A stretch of 8,299 nucleotides of DNA from Roseiflexaceae bacterium (GTDB taxonomy: Bacteria > Chloroflexota > Chloroflexia > Chloroflexales > Roseiflexaceae): the NCBI GenBank assembly GCA_947462525.1, contig CANHPK010000053.1, positions 1 through 8,299 of the forward strand, read 5' to 3'. The notes beneath the pieces are model-generated. The model saw only the letters and a list, made by a program, of their open reading frames with translations. It was not told the DNA's origin and searched no databases. Numbering within the stretch: position 1 is the first letter of the stretch; every line of letters begins with the position of its first letter. The position numbers and the translations under genes are program-made. Below, piece after piece: positions 1-6,578 of the stretch.

Positions 1-246
1 CAGGTCACGACATTACGTGGCAGAGATTATGTCACCATGGTGGATGAACGCGGCGTCGTCCGTGTCGTCAACACACCGCAGTACCCGATGATACTCCGCG
101 CGCTCTATTTCATTTTTGTGGGATGGTGGTTCAGTGCCCTCTGGTTAACCCTGGCGTGGTTGTTTGGATCGTCCGTTATTTTGCTCCCCGTGAGCTTCTG
201 GATGATCAACCGGGCCGCTGCAGTGCTGTTGTTGACCCGCAACTAA
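1..246 (+). CDS. YccF-like small membrane protein, C-terminal part
   Basis: The reading frame is open from the first base of the window, so the gene very probably starts upstream and only its last 81 residues are seen. An internal ATG at 37 exists but has no convincing ribosome binding site. The protein has a short polar lead, then a Tyr-Pro-(Met/Leu)-Ile-Leu-Arg-Ala-Leu-Tyr-Phe stretch, a Val-Gly-Trp-Trp turn, two hydrophobic segments (about residues 32-55 and 58-72) and a Trp-Met-Ile-Asn-Arg end. This order matches the YccF / inner-membrane-component domain, where a Gly-Trp-Trp motif sits between paired membrane helices. The family has no well-defined biochemical role, so I infer only an integral membrane location. 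A strong hairpin follows the TAA stop, which makes this the last gene of its transcript. Confidence 0.75.
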   Translation, partial: QVTTLRGRDYVTMVDERGVVRVVNTPQYPMILRALYFIFVGWWFSALWLTLAWLFGSSVILLPVSFWMINRAAAVLLLTRN

Positions 247-268
247 ATCAACTGTGGCTGGGTATGGC

Positions 269-298
269 ACGCCGTCGGAGGAGTTCCTCCGACGGCGT
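269..298 (+). terminator. Hairpin terminator after the YccF-like gene
   Basis: A perfect inverted repeat has arms at 269-282 and 285-298, giving a GC-rich 13-base-pair stem closed by the tetraloop AGTT. It begins 22 bases after the TAA stop. The tail (CTTGTGTG) is only moderately T-rich, so termination may be imperfect. The right arm reaches the place where a -35 element for the next promoter would lie. Confidence 0.75.
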
Positions 299-311
299 CT
301 TGTGTGAATAA

Positions 312-320
312 TGCTAGAAT
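312..320 (+). promoter_or_regulatory. Probable extended -10 promoter of the aminotransferase gene
   Basis: TGCTAGAAT has the TGn extension followed by TAGAAT (5 of 6 matches to TATAAT). It lies just past the terminator and 34 bases before the ATG at 355, which would give a short leader. The expected -35 position falls in the terminator arm and has no TTGACA-like sequence, as is common for extended -10 promoters. This is a match by eye only. Confidence 0.45.
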
Positions 321-341
321 ACGACACACCCAGTTACAGAC

Positions 342-349
342 AAAGGAAG
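342..349 (+). promoter_or_regulatory. Ribosome binding site setting the start at 355
   Basis: AAAGGAAG lies five bases before the ATG at 355. The same frame opens earlier with a GTG at 304, but that codon has no Shine-Dalgarno sequence and precedes the likely -10 element, so 355 is the start chosen. Confidence 0.7.
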
Positions 350-354
350 CGCAC

Positions 355-1596
355 ATGACACTCGATCTCGCATGGATTCGGAGTCAGTTCCCCGCATTGG
401 CCGAACAGGTCAACAATCGGCCGGCTGTTTTTTTCGATGGCCCCGGCGGCACGCAAGTACCAAATGGCGTGATTGACGCAATCAGCAACTACCTCCGCCA
501 CTCCAATGCAAACACCCATGGATCATTTTTGACCAGCCAGCGTACCGACGCCACCATCGGCGCAGCACGCGAAGCAATGGCAGACTTCCTCGGCTGTGCA
601 CCCGACGAAGTCATGTTTGGCGCAAACATGACCACATTGACGTTCGCGTTGGCACGTGCAATCGGGCGCACCCTCAAACCAGGCGACGAGATTGTCACCA
701 CCAAGCTCGACCACGATGCCAATGTAGCGCCGTGGCATGCCCTCAAGGAACTCGGCGTGGTTATCCGTGAAGTCGATGTCGATGTCGAGGACTGCACACT
801 CGATATGGCCGATTTCGCCAGCAAAGTCAACGCCAAAACCAAACTCATCGCGGTAGGCGTCGCCTCCAATGCGGTCGGGACCATCAACGACATCAAGGCA
901 GCAGTCAAACTGGGCCGCGCAGTCGGTGCGATGGTGTTTGTCGATGCGGTGCACTATGCACCCCATGGACCCATCGACGTCAAAGACCTCGACGTCGACT
1001 TTTTGGCATGTTCGCCCTACAAATTCTTTGCGCCACACAGTGGCACAATCTACGGCAAAAAAGCCCACCTCGAAGGCATCGCTGCATACAAGGTCCGCCC
1101 TGCCGGCAACGATTCCACCGAACGTTGGGAGACAGGCACCAAGAACCACGAAGTCATGGCGGGGGTCACTGCCGCCATCGACTATCTGGCCGAGTTAGGC
1201 ACACGCACCGCTGGCAAGCCGTTCGCAACGCGCCGCGCAGCAGTAGACTACGCGATGCATGCCATCCAAGCCTACGAACGAGAACTCAGCGAATACCTGA
1301 TTAGTGGTCTACTCAAAATCCCTGGTCTGACCTTCTACGGCATCAGCGACAGCAGCGAGTTCGGCAAACGCACACCGACCGTGGCAATCCGCATGGCCAA
1401 ACATTCCCCGAATGCCGTTGCTGTGGCATTGGCAGCCGAAGGTATTTTTGTGTGGGACGGCAATTACTATGCGTTGAACTTGACCGAACGCCTCGGCGTC
1501 GAAGACAAGGGCGGCATGGTACGCATCGGGTTGGTGCATTACAACACCACCCAAGAGATTGATCGGCTCCTCACTGCCCTGAACGCACTGGCCTAA
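355..1596 (+). CDS. Cysteine-desulfurase-like class V aminotransferase (VC1184 subfamily)
   Basis: A 413-residue cytosolic PLP-dependent enzyme of fold type I, of normal length for the family. Visible landmarks in order: a substrate-loop Phe-Phe-Asp-Gly-Pro-Gly-Gly-Thr-Gln near residues 26-34; a Gly-Ala-Asn-Met-Thr phosphate-cup region at 89-93; the cofactor Asp197 in Val-Asp-Ala-Val-His with His200; and the Schiff-base Lys223 in Ser-Pro-Tyr-Lys-Phe-Phe. A Glu-Thr-Gly-Thr motif is at 259-262. Classical SufS/CsdA proteins carry the persulfide-forming cysteine near the C-terminus. Here the matching stretch (365-373) reads Val-Trp-Asp-Gly-Asn-Tyr-Tyr-Ala with no cysteine. This is typical of the VC1184-like subfamily, which is annotated as cysteine desulfurase-like but may act on another amino-acid substrate. 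No suf or isc partner genes are adjacent. The gene appears monocistronic between a hairpin on each side and ends tail to tail with the MFS gene, overlapping it by 4 bases. The family call is firm; the substrate is unknown. Confidence 0.9.
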   Translation: MTLDLAWIRSQFPALAEQVNNRPAVFFDGPGGTQVPNGVIDAISNYLRHSNANTHGSFLTSQRTDATIGAAREAMADFLGCAPDEVMFGANMTTLTFALARAIGRTLKPGDEIVTTKLDHDANVAPWHALKELGVVIREVDVDVEDCTLDMADFASKVNAKTKLIAVGVASNAVGTINDIKAAVKLGRAVGAMVFVDAVHYAPHGPIDVKDLDVDFLACSPYKFFAPHSGTIYGKKAHLEGIAAYKVRPAGNDSTERWETGTKNHEVMAGVTAAIDYLAELGTRTAGKPFATRRAAVDYAMHAIQAYERELSEYLISGLLKIPGLTFYGISDSSEFGKRTPTVAIRMAKHSPNAVAVALAAEGIFVWDGNYYALNLTERLGVEDKGGMVRIGLVHYNTTQEIDRLLTALNALA

Positions 1597-2840
1597 TCTG
1601 CGTTCGCCCTGCTTGACCCTTCGTGCCCGCTCTGTCGCAGAGCGGGCACGACTGCGATCCCAAGCGACCCAACTGCGCTGAAGATACCCACCCAGATATA
1701 GATACCCCGGTAGTCCCCACTCTGTTCACGCGCCAGTTCGACCAGCACGGGCATGACTGCCCGTGCGAGTGTCAATACCAGTGCCAGGATGCCACTCAGC
1801 GCGCCGTAGATGCCGACCCCATAGCGATCGGCAAACAATGCTGCCCGTGCTGGCGTAATCGCCCCGAAACTCAGGCCGAACAGCACTACACAGCCCCACA
1901 CCCCCCACAATCCGGGCAACAGCATCAACGCAACCAGCGCCAACCCCTGCATCACACACAACACCGTGGCCAAGGTATAGCGCGAAAAGTATGTCCCCAA
2001 TGGGGTAAACAACAAACGGCTGGGCAACGCCAAAACACCGGCGGTGGCTGCATACCAGGCGGCGTCCGCTGGTGCGTAGCCACGGTCTATCAGCAGCGGG
2101 ACAAACGTTTGGAGCACCACTACTAATGCGCATGTGGATGCCAAAAACGCTGCCACCAGCAACCAAAATCCCTGCTCGCGCAATACATCTCGCACCATCC
2201 CCACGGGGACGGCACGCACGGTCTGACTCGTCGTCGCTGGCATGCCATCGATCGTCGCTCCCACATCTGCAGGTGATTTGCGGATCCACCACGCCAACAA
2301 CGGTGCTACCACCAACAACATCACCGCAGCATAGACCCAGGTGGTGACCTGCCATGAATAGGTGTGAATGAGCCACGTCGTGCTCGGGGTGGCGATGATA
2401 ATGGCGAACCCCGCCACAAATGTCAACACGGTCAACGCGGTGCTCCGGCGCCGCTCAAACCACTGGGCCACCACCACAAACGCCGGTTCGTACAGGGTCG
2501 TCGCCATCGAAATGCCCAGCATCACCCAGACCACAATGTGTTGCCATGGCTCGGTGACGAATCCCCAGGCACCCAACCACAGCGCCGCCCACAGCGCACC
2601 AGCGGTCATCATCCAGCGCGCACCATAGCGATCCAACACCACCCCGACCGGCCAGGCGAGCAACCCAGCAACCAACTGCGCAGCCGTGATTGCACCATTG
2701 ATCGTCGCGCGCGACCATCCAAACGCCTCCTCCAGCGGCACCACAAAGACACTGAAGGCATAAATCAAAATTCCATACGAAATTGTCTCGGTGATTGCCA
2801 ATACACCGAGCATGCTCCAGCCGTAATACCAGCGGCGCAT
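1593..2840 (-). CDS. MFS transporter, monocarboxylate/oxalate-formate antiporter-like
   Basis: A 415-residue, very hydrophobic protein with about 12 predicted membrane helices in two halves, separated by a polar loop around Trp-Ile-Arg-Lys-Ser-Pro-Ala-Asp-Val-Gly. It begins Met-Arg-Arg-Trp-Tyr-Tyr-Gly-Trp, a lead typical of MCT/OFA-like major facilitator proteins. The signature loop between helices 2 and 3 has Asp70-Arg-Tyr-Gly-Ala-Arg75. Also visible are Gly-Trp-Ser-Arg-Ala near 41-45 and an Ala-Gln-Trp-Phe-Glu-Arg-Arg-Arg segment typical of the loop after helix 4. The frame remains open upstream, but the start at 2840 is favoured because its ATG overlaps the stop of the glycosyltransferase (TGATG) and GAAGGG lies a short distance before it. 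It is therefore translationally coupled to that gene. The substrate cannot be read from sequence; small organic acids are the family expectation. The last codons lie in a strong hairpin and overlap the end of the convergent aminotransferase. Confidence 0.88.
   Translation of the reverse strand: MRRWYYGWSMLGVLAITETISYGILIYAFSVFVVPLEEAFGWSRATINGAITAAQLVAGLLAWPVGVVLDRYGARWMMTAGALWAALWLGAWGFVTEPWQHIVVWVMLGISMATTLYEPAFVVVAQWFERRRSTALTVLTFVAGFAIIIATPSTTWLIHTYSWQVTTWVYAAVMLLVVAPLLAWWIRKSPADVGATIDGMPATTSQTVRAVPVGMVRDVLREQGFWLLVAAFLASTCALVVVLQTFVPLLIDRGYAPADAAWYAATAGVLALPSRLLFTPLGTYFSRYTLATVLCVMQGLALVALMLLPGLWGVWGCVVLFGLSFGAITPARAALFADRYGVGIYGALSGILALVLTLARAVMPVLVELAREQSGDYRGIYIWVGIFSAVGSLGIAVVPALRQSGHEGSSRANAD
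1621..1651. terminator. Long hairpin between convergent genes, inside the MFS 3' end
   Basis: A perfect inverted repeat has 14-base arms at 1621-1634 and 1638-1651 and a three-base loop (TCG). It begins 25 bases after the aminotransferase stop and lies within the last codons of the MFS gene. There is no T-run on either side. For the + strand it is well placed as a terminator. For the - strand it precedes the stop codon, so it more likely acts as a 3'-end structure or a block to read-through. Confidence 0.55.
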
Positions 2841-3922
2841 CAGGCGGACCCTTCGAGCACAGCGCGCGTCTGCGCCGCACAGCGAGCCCACGTATAGTGC
2901 TGTACGCGCTCCAGCCCACGTTCGACACACATCGCCACAAGTGCATCGTCGTTGTCGACACGAGTCAATGCCGTGCACATTGATTCGACCGACAGCGGGT
3001 CAAACAGCACCGCCGCATCCCCTGCGACTTCCGGCAATGCTGAGGTGTTTGCGCAGACGACCGCGGTCCCGCTGGCCATTGCCTCGAGCACCGGCATGCC
3101 AAACCCCTCGTACAGCGATGGGAAGACAAACGCGCGCGCACTCGCCAGCAGTCCGTAGAGCGTTGCATCAGGGACAAATCCCACCAAATGGATACGATTC
3201 CGCGCTCCCGCGGCATCGATCAGTGCCTGCAACGGCTCGCCGAGCCACCCTACTTTGCCTGCGATGACCAGCTGTGTGTCGTGGTTCTGCGGCATGCGGA
3301 TAAATGCCTCGATCAAGCGCTGCAGGTTTTTGCGCGGCTGGAGTGTCCCAACCGTGAGGAAAAAGCGATGATATGGTTGCGCAGTCGCATGCGTCGGCGC
3401 AAACACCGGTGCAACACCATGCGCAATGACGGCAATCCGGCGGGCGTCCATCCCGGTATAACGCACCAAATCGTGCGCTGTTGCGTGCGAAATCGCAATG
3501 ATACGATGGGCTGCCCAGGCTGCCCAGCGCGTGCTCAATCGCAGATAGATGTTTTGGAAGGTCGTATGCGCTGCGGGGAACGCCAAAAATCCCAGGTCGT
3601 GGACGGTGGTGACCACCTGCAGATGGCGCAGGAAGGGCGTGTTCCACGGCACGACATGCGACGGCACAAACAACACATCAGGACAGTCGCGGAACAACTC
3701 CGCTGCGAGATGGATGTGTGTCCACAGTCGTCGACCCGGTACGACACGCACCTTCATCTGGGGCGGTAACGCAGGCAAGTCTACGGGGAGTTCACGCGTA
3801 TAGAGCAGATAGGTATGCGGTCCAGGGTCTGCAGCCAGGGCAGCCAACAGTTCCCAAGTATAGCGTTCGGTACCGGTTCGTTGGCGTGTCGCCAATCGGC
3901 TAATGTCTATTCCAATACGCAC
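2840..3922 (-). CDS. GT4-family glycosyltransferase
   Basis: A 360-residue GT-B fold retaining glycosyltransferase that would move a sugar from a nucleotide-sugar donor to a glycan, lipid or other acceptor in the cytoplasm. The N-terminal acceptor domain begins Met-Arg-Ile-Gly-Ile-Asp with Gly17-Thr-Glu-Arg, and His108-Asp109 follow a beta strand. The C-terminal donor domain starts near residue 187 with Val191-Gly-Thr-Leu-Gln-Pro-Arg-Lys198-Asn, carrying the donor-phosphate-binding Arg/Lys. The hallmark E-X7-E motif is Glu272 to Glu280 in Tyr-Glu-Gly-Phe-Gly-Met-Pro. The overall pattern resembles mannosyltransferase-like (WbaZ-type) GT4 proteins more than MshA, though specificity cannot be decided by eye. 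The start is a GTG with a strong ribosome binding site five bases upstream; no better ATG is near. It is the first gene of a two-gene unit, its TGA overlapping the MFS start by one base. It is divergent from the CysRS-like gene. Confidence 0.9.
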   Translation of the reverse strand: MRIGIDISRLATRQRTGTERYTWELLAALAADPGPHTYLLYTRELPVDLPALPPQMKVRVVPGRRLWTHIHLAAELFRDCPDVLFVPSHVVPWNTPFLRHLQVVTTVHDLGFLAFPAAHTTFQNIYLRLSTRWAAWAAHRIIAISHATAHDLVRYTGMDARRIAVIAHGVAPVFAPTHATAQPYHRFFLTVGTLQPRKNLQRLIEAFIRMPQNHDTQLVIAGKVGWLGEPLQALIDAAGARNRIHLVGFVPDATLYGLLASARAFVFPSLYEGFGMPVLEAMASGTAVVCANTSALPEVAGDAAVLFDPLSVESMCTALTRVDNDDALVAMCVERGLERVQHYTWARCAAQTRAVLEGSA

Positions 3923-3927
3923 GGCGT

Positions 3928-3936
3928 CTCCTTTTT
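3928..3936 (-). promoter_or_regulatory. Ribosome binding site for the GTG start of the glycosyltransferase
   Basis: Reading the minus strand, AAAAAGGAG ends five bases before the GTG at 3922. This strong Shine-Dalgarno sequence supports the non-ATG start. Confidence 0.75.
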
Positions 3937-3946
3937 GCGTCTGTAT

Positions 3947-3974
3947 AGAATACCACTGCAGCTATCGGCTTCAA
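3947..3974 (-). promoter_or_regulatory. Probable promoter of the glycosyltransferase-MFS operon
   Basis: On the minus strand TTGAAG (3969-3974) is followed after 16 bases by TATTCT (3947-3952), which also carries an upstream TG (TGGTATTCT). Both elements are near the vegetative sigma-factor consensus. The start of transcription would fall near 3940, giving a leader of roughly 15-20 bases that contains the ribosome binding site. It lies back to back with the promoter of the CysRS-like gene. Confidence 0.5.
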
Positions 3975-4021
3975 CGCGTCCGCGACCAGCGGAAGCGGGT
4001 ACGTTTTGCAAGCGTCCCGTG

Positions 4022-4027
4022 TATAAT
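4022..4027 (+). promoter_or_regulatory. -10 element of the cysS-like gene cluster
   Basis: A perfect TATAAT sits 31 bases before the ATG at 4059. No good -35 is seen at the usual distance (the region 3998-4006 reads GGTACGTTT), so an activator may be needed or recognition may rest on the -10. The implied leader of about 25 bases is too short for a T-box or other riboswitch. The ribosome binding site AAAGGA is at 4046-4051. Confidence 0.5.
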
Positions 4028-4058
4028 ATGGGTAATCCATTCCACAAAGGACGGCATT

Positions 4059-5258
4059 ATGCAACTCTTCGACACATTGCGTGGTCACAAAGCGACGCTC
4101 GAGATTCCCAAAGACCGTCCGTTGACCCTCTACGTCTGCGGTGTCACGCCCTACGATACAACACATATTGGTCATGCCCACACCTTTTTGATATTCGACA
4201 TATTGATTCGCTATATTCGTTCACAGGGTGGTCAGGTAACCTACTGTCAAAATGTCACCGATGTCGACGATCCGTTGTTTGAACGTGCCAACCGCGACAA
4301 CATCGCCTGGGATGTCCTCGCCAAGCGCGAAGTCGACCAGTACCTGAAGGACTGCAAGGCGATGAACTTCCTTGCGCCGGATTTCTTCCCCAAAGTCTCC
4401 GAAGAAATCAGCGGGATGATCCCCATCATCGAAGGCCTGCTCAAGAACGGCAAAGCCTATGTCGCCAACGGCAATGTCTTCTTTGATGTCAGCAGCGAAC
4501 CAAGCTACGGCGAAATGGCCCGCCTCGGCGGGTACGAAGAACTCCTCAAAACAGCCAACGAACGCGGCAACAATCCCAACGATCCCAACAAAACCGACCC
4601 GCTGGACTTTGTGCTGTGGCGCACCTCAAACCCCGGCGAACCGACATGGCCAAGCCCATGGGGCCCAGGCCGACCGGGCTGGCACATCGAGTGCACGGCC
4701 ATGTCGACCCGCTACCTCGGCGACCAACTCGACATCCACGGCGGCGGCCGCGATTTGGTCTTCCCGCATCATCCATCCGAAATCGTGCAGACCGAAGGCT
4801 ACACCGGCAAACGACCGTTCACCCGCTTCTGGGTACATGGTGGCTTGACCTGGCTCGACGGCGCCAAAATGAGCAAATCACTGGGCAATCTGGTGTTTGT
4901 ACGCGACGCAGTTGTGCAACAAAGCCCTGACTCGATCCGCTGGTATTTGGCCTCGTTCCCGTACCGCGAGGACTTCAACTACATTCGCGCCGATGCCAAA
5001 GCCGCCGAAGGCGAAATAGCCGCACTGGTGCGTGCACTCGCTGCACCTGCGGGGAGTGGACCGGTGCTCAACGTAAACGACGACGTGGCTGCCTTCTATG
5101 CGGCACTCGACGACGATTTGGCCATGCACATCGCGCTCACGCACCTCAAGCAGATCATCACCCGTATCAACGCCAGTAGCGGGACGCACTCCGTCAGCGC
5201 TGCACAACAGCAACTGCGGGCTTGTGCAAGTGTTATCGGTTTCAAAGCCGCCGAATAA
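4059..5258 (+). CDS. cysS: Short cysteinyl-tRNA synthetase-like / MshC-like cysteine ligase
   Basis: A 399-residue class I aminoacyl-tRNA-synthetase-type enzyme that should activate cysteine with ATP. The start at 4059 is chosen for the AAAGGA seven bases upstream and because the family begins with this short Met-Gln-Leu-Phe lead; the upstream open frame would cross the promoter. The HIGH motif is His36-Ile-Gly-His39 and KMSKS is Lys270 to Ser274. The zinc ligands of CysRS are all present: Cys27, Cys212, His237 and Glu241. The active-site segment Trp-Pro-Ser-Pro-Trp-Gly-Pro-Gly-Arg-Pro-Gly-Trp-His is at 197-209. The chain stops after a partial DALR-like helical region, about 60 residues short of E. 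coli CysRS (461), so the C-terminal anticodon-binding part is missing. The Thr-Pro-Tyr-Asp after Cys27, and Asp-Val-Asp-Asp-Pro-Leu-Phe-Glu-Arg, match the actinobacterial mycothiol ligase MshC better than standard CysRS. It could be a minimal CysRS or a paralogue joining cysteine to a small molecule. It is first in a four-gene cluster. Confidence 0.85.
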   Translation: MQLFDTLRGHKATLEIPKDRPLTLYVCGVTPYDTTHIGHAHTFLIFDILIRYIRSQGGQVTYCQNVTDVDDPLFERANRDNIAWDVLAKREVDQYLKDCKAMNFLAPDFFPKVSEEISGMIPIIEGLLKNGKAYVANGNVFFDVSSEPSYGEMARLGGYEELLKTANERGNNPNDPNKTDPLDFVLWRTSNPGEPTWPSPWGPGRPGWHIECTAMSTRYLGDQLDIHGGGRDLVFPHHPSEIVQTEGYTGKRPFTRFWVHGGLTWLDGAKMSKSLGNLVFVRDAVVQQSPDSIRWYLASFPYREDFNYIRADAKAAEGEIAALVRALAAPAGSGPVLNVNDDVAAFYAALDDDLAMHIALTHLKQIITRINASSGTHSVSAAQQQLRACASVIGFKAAE

Positions 5259-5291
5259 TCAGACGCACACCGATACCTCGGAAGGACTCTC

Positions 5292-6578
5292 ATGATTCGT
5301 TCGCTGCTGCGTCGCCTCAATTTCGCGCTCTGTGTGGTCATCGTGGCCGAGTGTATCGCACTCGGTCTGGTACCGCTCCAGGTGCCGGATGTGGCGGCGC
5401 GGCTGATGCGTCTGACCACGCTCGATCGGCAACCGCCTCCGCCGGCGCGGACGGCACCCGACGATCGTGCGCTCCCCCGCCCGTTGACACTGGTGGACTC
5501 GTTTGACCGGCCCAGTGCACTCTGGGACCAAAGCAACGTATCGATCAAAGACAGTCACCTCGCCATCCAATTGCGCCTCCCACAGTCCGACGCCTACGCG
5601 CTCTGGTTGGGTGATGCCGCAAACACATCGCAGGTCATGGACTTCTCACTGACCACATTGGTGACGCAAGTCTCTGGCGCGACCGACGCGAGCTACGGCA
5701 TACGGTTCCGTCAAGAGACCCCCGACAGCTACCTCTATGTAGCACTCACCGCGCGCGGGTACTGGCAAGTGCTCCGTTCGATAGCCGGGGTACGGACCGA
5801 AATGGTGCCGTGGACCTACAGCCACACCATTGCACAAGGGATCGGCTATACCAACGAACTCAGCGTCACCGCTGCCGGCCCGGTCATTACCATACGCATC
5901 AATGGCGTGCAGGTCGGCACGGTCACCGATCAAGCGCCCATCCCCGGGCAACTCACCCTCTCGGCGGCCACGACAACGAGTGGCGACGTACGGGTCGATT
6001 TTGATACGGTGCGCGGCAGTGTCGGCGGTATTGCCTTCAGCGATGATTTTGACAGCCCCAGCGCGACCCGCTTCAGCAACGGTGGCTCGTACACGCAAGA
6101 TGGCCAGTACATCATCCGCGCCAACGCCGGAGTCTCCGTCTGGCAGAACCCCCAACCACAAAAACGCACCTACGTCACAGATTTTGCGTTGAGTGTCAAC
6201 GCGACCCTCCTGCGCGGCAACCCAAACAGCGTCGGTTATGGGATCGTCTACGGCGACACCGGTGACTTTAGCCACAGTATTTTGTTATTTGGTGGGAACG
6301 GGACGGTCCAACTCCTCCAGAGCAACAACGGCAAACCAGCACAACGCTTGCTTGAACCGCTCGCACTGCCTATGATCGACACGCGCGACGGCGCTACCAA
6401 TCACATCGAGGTGCGCAAAGTCGGCGGTACACTGAAGCTCACGGTCAACGACGTCATTGTCGGCTCCATCGACAATCTCCCCACAAAAACGGGAAGTGTC
6501 GGGATGATTTTGGTCTGTGGGAGCGAACAGGCCGAGGTCGCGTATGACGATTTCGTCCTCACCGAACTCGTTCCATGA
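5292..6578 (+). CDS. Membrane-anchored protein with two tandem LamG-like domains
   Basis: A 428-residue protein. A basic N-terminus (Arg4, Arg7, Arg8) and a hydrophobic stretch at about 11-29 suggest a signal anchor; Cys21 is preceded by Ala-Glu, which is not a lipobox. A proline-rich linker (48-65) leads to two similar beta-rich modules, about 66-242 and 247-428. Each opens with an Asp/Ser-Phe-Asp-x-Pro-Ser-Ala motif (Ser70-Phe-Asp-Arg-Pro-Ser-Ala and Asp252-Phe-Asp-Ser-Pro-Ser-Ala). Each has a Tyr-Gly-Ile strand (135, 316), an Asn-Gly/Asp-Val-x-Val-Gly strand (204-209, 386-391), and closes with an Asp-Phe-Asp-Thr-Val or Asp-Asp-Phe-Val-Leu strand. This resembles the concanavalin-like sandwich of the 3-keto-disaccharide hydrolase (DUF1080)/LamG group, so extracytoplasmic carbohydrate or surface binding is inferred, without catalytic residues I can name. 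GGAAGGA lies five bases before the ATG. It starts 33 bases after the CysRS-like gene, and its stop overlaps the start of nth (ATGA). Confidence 0.75.
   Translation: MIRSLLRRLNFALCVVIVAECIALGLVPLQVPDVAARLMRLTTLDRQPPPPARTAPDDRALPRPLTLVDSFDRPSALWDQSNVSIKDSHLAIQLRLPQSDAYALWLGDAANTSQVMDFSLTTLVTQVSGATDASYGIRFRQETPDSYLYVALTARGYWQVLRSIAGVRTEMVPWTYSHTIAQGIGYTNELSVTAAGPVITIRINGVQVGTVTDQAPIPGQLTLSAATTTSGDVRVDFDTVRGSVGGIAFSDDFDSPSATRFSNGGSYTQDGQYIIRANAGVSVWQNPQPQKRTYVTDFALSVNATLLRGNPNSVGYGIVYGDTGDFSHSILLFGGNGTVQLLQSNNGKPAQRLLEPLALPMIDTRDGATNHIEVRKVGGTLKLTVNDVIVGSIDNLPTKTGSVGMILVCGSEQAEVAYDDFVLTELVP

Noticed and set aside
304..354. N-terminal extension of the aminotransferase from a GTG at 304
   Set aside because: It has no Shine-Dalgarno sequence, overlaps the likely -10 element, and adds 17 residues not typical of the family. 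The ATG at 355 has AAAGGAAG in front of it.
523..1149. A 208-codon open frame on the minus strand, opposite the aminotransferase
   Set aside because: It lies wholly opposite a well-supported gene, has a cysteine- and aspartate-rich translation unlike any family, and has no ribosome binding site. It arises from the codon bias of the real gene.
2841..2978. Longer MFS protein starting at 2978
   Set aside because: The extra 46 residues are cysteine- and arginine-rich, lie inside the glycosyltransferase gene, and precede a standard MFS start that overlaps the stop.
3903..4058. Extension of the CysRS-like protein from 3903
   Set aside because: It would run through the divergent promoter region and a perfect TATAAT, and has no family resemblance. 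The ATG at 4059 fits.
3923..4058. T-box or other riboswitch upstream of the cysS-like gene
   Set aside because: The TATAAT leaves a leader of only about 25 bases, and no T-box sequence or antiterminator stem is seen.
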